35,888 nt of DNA from Planctomycetota bacterium. Its GTDB lineage: Bacteria; Planctomycetota; Planctomycetia; Pirellulales; PNKZ01. Where the stretch lies: positions 1 to 35,888 of the forward strand of contig JAFLCO010000019.1 in the NCBI GenBank assembly GCA_017303535.1. Direction: 5' to 3'. Below the pieces are notes generated by a model, which was given only the letters and a program-made list of their open reading frames with translations, did no database searches and had not been told where the DNA came from. The translations under genes and the position numbers were made by a program. Positions 33,764 to 35,888 of the stretch are shown here, piece by piece (the stretch's first letter is position 1; every line of letters begins with the position of its first letter).

Positions 33764-33844
33764 ACTAGCCCCGAAGCGCAAGCAAGGGCGTATGGTCAGT
33801 CCGGAAAACCGGAAATGTCCCCTCGCTTGCGCGTCGGGGCTAGT
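33764..33844. repeat. Inverted repeat with ACTAGCCCCG ends
   Basis: Arms of 25 nt at 33764-33788 and 33820-33844 match as inverted repeats with two mismatches; the loop is 31 nt and contains the smaller hairpin CCGGAAAACCGG. It directly follows copy B. The arms contain GCGCAAGC-type wording that I associate with dispersed intergenic repeats in planctomycete genomes. Between here and the yceI-like start at 33997 I see no gene. Confidence 0.8.
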
Positions 33845-33996
33845 GTGAAGTGGCTGGCGTTCGCGCCGACCAAACGTCGCGGCGAAATTCCGTCGTCATG
33901 CTTTACTCGTTCCGCCGCGGCATTTAGCATGGCGAGCCTCGCCGCCCCTTCGTGGGCCATGTTCCCGCCCTGCCGACTCCCCGGAGAATCCTCGCC

Positions 33997-34590
33997 ATGC
34001 GTTTGTCTCGCTTCGTCGCGTTCGCTCTGCTCGCCGCTGCCGCTATGACCGCCGGCTCCGTGCGGGCCGCCGATGAGTACGTGTACGACCTCGTGCATTC
34101 GTCGGTCAGCTTCAAGGCCCGGCATTTGGACCTGAGTTGGATTCACGGCCGGTTCAATCTGGTCGACGGCAAGTTTTCGCTCGACCGCGAGAAGCCGGAG
34201 AACTCGACGTTTCAACTCACGGTGATGGTCGACAGCGTCGACACCGGCAACGTGGCCCGCGACCTGCATTTGAAGCAGAACGACTACTTCGACTTGGCGA
34301 AGTTCCCGACGATCGAGTTCAAGAGCACGCAGGTCAAGCCGATCGAAGGGGGCTACGAAGTGACGGGCGATTTCACGATGCACGGCGTCACGAAGTCGAT
34401 CACGTTCCCGCTGATGGGGGGCCGCGAAATCGAATGGAAAGGCGTGAAGCGCGTCGGCTTCTCGACGGAGTTGAAGCTCAAGCGGAGCGACTTCAATTTC
34501 GACCCGAAGGCGATCGGCCCGATCGGCGACGAGGCGATCATCATCATCGACTGCGAAGGGATGAAGCCGCCGATGCCGGCCGCGAAGTAG
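33997..34590 (+). CDS. yceI: YceI family periplasmic protein
   Basis: A 197-residue exported protein: signal peptide MRLSRFVAFALLAAAAMTAG, cleavage near VRA-ADE. The mature part is a YceI-type lipocalin-like beta-barrel: YDLVHSSVSFKARHL, then GRFNLVDGKFSLD, a NDYFDLAKFPTIEFKST segment, VTGDFTMHGVTKSITFPL and GFSTELKLKRSDFNF. The family binds isoprenoid-like lipids in structures that are known, and its role here is unspecified. ATG 33997 has CCGGAGA upstream. A perfect hairpin follows the stop by 15 bases. Confidence 0.92.
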   Translation: MRLSRFVAFALLAAAAMTAGSVRAADEYVYDLVHSSVSFKARHLDLSWIHGRFNLVDGKFSLDREKPENSTFQLTVMVDSVDTGNVARDLHLKQNDYFDLAKFPTIEFKSTQVKPIEGGYEVTGDFTMHGVTKSITFPLMGGREIEWKGVKRVGFSTELKLKRSDFNFDPKAIGPIGDEAIIIIDCEGMKPPMPAAK

Positions 34591-34605
34591 CGCTAGCAGA
34601 GGCAT

Positions 34606-34679
34606 CTGTAGGGAACGCCCTCCGTGGCGTTCCGCGCGTCGCGTTGGGCACGGAACGCCACGGAGGGCGTTCCCTACAG
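34606..34679. repeat. Perfect 29-bp inverted repeat after yceI
   Basis: Arms 34606-34634 and 34651-34679 are exact reverse complements (29 nt), with a 16-nt loop. The wording (GTAGGGAACGCC-CTCCGTGG) contains no gene. On the + strand it is followed by GGCTTTTTCCGCCTTTTT, so it could also terminate yceI transcription. I believe similar hairpins are dispersed in planctomycete genomes, but have not searched. Confidence 0.85.
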
Positions 34680-34801
34680 GCTTTTTCCGCCTTTTTCGGC
34701 CGCTGCGCTGCGTTTTTGGCCGGTTGTGCGATAATCGAAAGGTCCGCCGACCCTGAGCTAGGGTTAGATAGGTGGAACTCCCGACTTTTCGAGACCTTCC
34801 G

Positions 34802-35888
34802 ATGCCCAGCCTGCGCACGGTTTTCCCGCTTCGAAATTGCCTCGCGGCCGCGATGGTCGCCCTGGCCGTCGTCCCCGCTTCGCTGCGGGCTGCCGATCAG
34901 GAATTCGTCGGTGTGTTGGCCTTGGCCGTCGAGAAGGACGTCGCCGAGCAGTTGCAGCTCAAGGACGATCAGAAGAAGAAGCTGCTCGACCTGATCGACC
35001 GCCGTGAGAGCGACGTCCTGGAGATCGCTCTCAAGTTGCGGGGCGCGCCGGCTGCCGAACGTGAGGCGGCGCTGGCGCCGTTTCGGCGCGAATCGGAAGC
35101 GGCCGGCCTGAAGTTGCTCGACGAGAAACAACGAGCCCAACTCGAACAGATCCGCTTGCGACGTGCCGGGGCGGAATCGCTCATTGAGCCCGATGTCGTC
35201 GCCCGGTTGAAACTGAACGACGAACAGAAACTGGCGCTCGCCAAGCTGGCCGCCGAACGGAAAGAGCAACTCGGTCGGGCCGGCGGACAAGAACGCGAAG
35301 TGCTCCGTAATGCGTTCGAGCAGCGGACGTTTAGCCTGCTCACGCCCGAACAACGGGCCCAATGGGAACAGCTGGCCGGCGTCGTCTCGCCGACCGCCGC
35401 GACCGTGGCGCGTGCCGACGGCGGACCGGCCGGCGACGACGTTAACGTCACCGCGAAATCGGCAAGCGGACAGATGCCGGTTGCCGCACCTACGAGCGGT
35501 ACGAAAGCTCCGGCGACGGCCGTCGCCGCTAAGCCGGTCGATAAGGCCAACGTCAAACTGAAGTTCAACTTTCGCTTTCAGCCATGGGGCGACGTGCTCG
35601 ACTGGTTCGCGCAGCAAGCCGACCTATCGCTGGTGATGGATTCACCGCCGCCGGGCACGCTGAACTACACCGACACGCGCGAGTACACGCCGGCCGAAGC
35701 GCTCGACCTGATGAACGGCGTGCTGCTTACGAAAGGCTACACGCTCGTGCGCCGCGAGCGGATGCTGATGGTCGTGAATCTCGAAGACGGCATCCCGCCG
35801 AACCTCGTGCCGTTTGTGCCGCTGGAGCGGCTCGACGCGCTCGGCGAGTTTGAGCTGGCCACCACGCTCTTCCCGCTCGGCAAGCTCT
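34802..35888 (+). CDS. LTxxQ-repeat protein with secretin-type N-domain (3' end missing)
   Basis: The frame runs open from ATG 34802 beyond the right edge (362 codons visible). It has a signal-like N terminus (NCLAAAMVALAVVPASLRAA). Helical segments with Spy-like LTxxQ-type motifs follow: LKDDQKKKL, LDEKQRAQLEQI, LNDEQKLAL and LTPEQRAQWEQL. After a low-complexity Ala/Thr/Pro linker, from about residue 251 (FNFRFQPWGDVLDWFAQQAD, then PAEALDLMNGVLLTKGYTLV and LVPFVPLERL), the sequence resembles the N0/STN plus N1 domains of secretin-family proteins such as GspD and PilQ. It could form or assist an outer-membrane channel, but the channel domain is not visible. Confidence 0.75.
   Translation, partial: MPSLRTVFPLRNCLAAAMVALAVVPASLRAADQEFVGVLALAVEKDVAEQLQLKDDQKKKLLDLIDRRESDVLEIALKLRGAPAAEREAALAPFRRESEAAGLKLLDEKQRAQLEQIRLRRAGAESLIEPDVVARLKLNDEQKLALAKLAAERKEQLGRAGGQEREVLRNAFEQRTFSLLTPEQRAQWEQLAGVVSPTAATVARADGGPAGDDVNVTAKSASGQMPVAAPTSGTKAPATAVAAKPVDKANVKLKFNFRFQPWGDVLDWFAQQADLSLVMDSPPPGTLNYTDTREYTPAEALDLMNGVLLTKGYTLVRRERMLMVVNLEDGIPPNLVPFVPLERLDALGEFELATTLFPLGKL

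Noticed and set aside
34544..35617. A 357-codon minus-strand gene
   Set aside because: It is antisense to the LTxxQ/secretin-type gene, which has a signal peptide, motifs and family-like domains; the antisense product has none.

Overview
The window is GC-rich and reads like the chromosome of a planctomycete, probably of the Pirellulales type. This is inferred from gene content: a formylglycine-type sulfatase, Asp-box sialidase-like and PQQ-propeller secreted proteins, a secretin-like protein with LTxxQ-type repeats, and many palindromic intergenic repeats. No 16S or other taxonomic marker is present, so the assignment is an inference.

Positions 1-14308, all on the + strand, hold a surface-polysaccharide locus. 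It starts with a phosphotransferase cut by the window edge. A tightly packed run follows: methyltransferase, zinc-type dehydrogenase, two nucleotide-sugar SDR enzymes, two tandem paralogous methyltransferases, a GmhB-like heptose-bisphosphate phosphatase, a sugar-1-phosphate nucleotidyltransferase and a GT2 glycosyltransferase. Next comes a Wzm/Wzt ABC exporter whose ATPase carries a C-terminal carbohydrate-binding type domain. The exporter is flanked on both sides by paralogous proteins of an unrecognised family. A small secreted His-rich protein ends the run. A LegB-like 4,6-dehydratase (14331-15329, - strand) faces it. The likely logic is to make an activated, modified (possibly heptose-derived and methylated) sugar, assemble a glycan, recognise its end and export it.

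Positions 15518-19632 hold single genes: a secreted alpha/beta hydrolase, a Cys-rich protein, an Asp-box exo-sialidase-like protein, 3-methyladenine DNA glycosylase I and a cupin.

Positions 20159-32004 are an all-minus-strand block: HpcH/HpaI aldolase, two secreted proteins (one a PQQ-type propeller with EF-hands), amidohydrolase, class III aminotransferase, sulfatase, and a two-gene unit of large unrecognised cytoplasmic proteins ending in a clear intrinsic terminator. The block, plus a small zinc-ribbon gene and an amber-interrupted ORF, lies between two inverted copies of a roughly 420-bp element made almost wholly of palindromes (19691-20113 and 33338-33759).

Positions 33997-35888 (+) hold a YceI-family protein, a perfect 29-bp inverted repeat, and the 5' part of a gene joining LTxxQ-type repeats to a secretin N-domain. 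No tRNA, rRNA, CRISPR array or transposase gene was seen.
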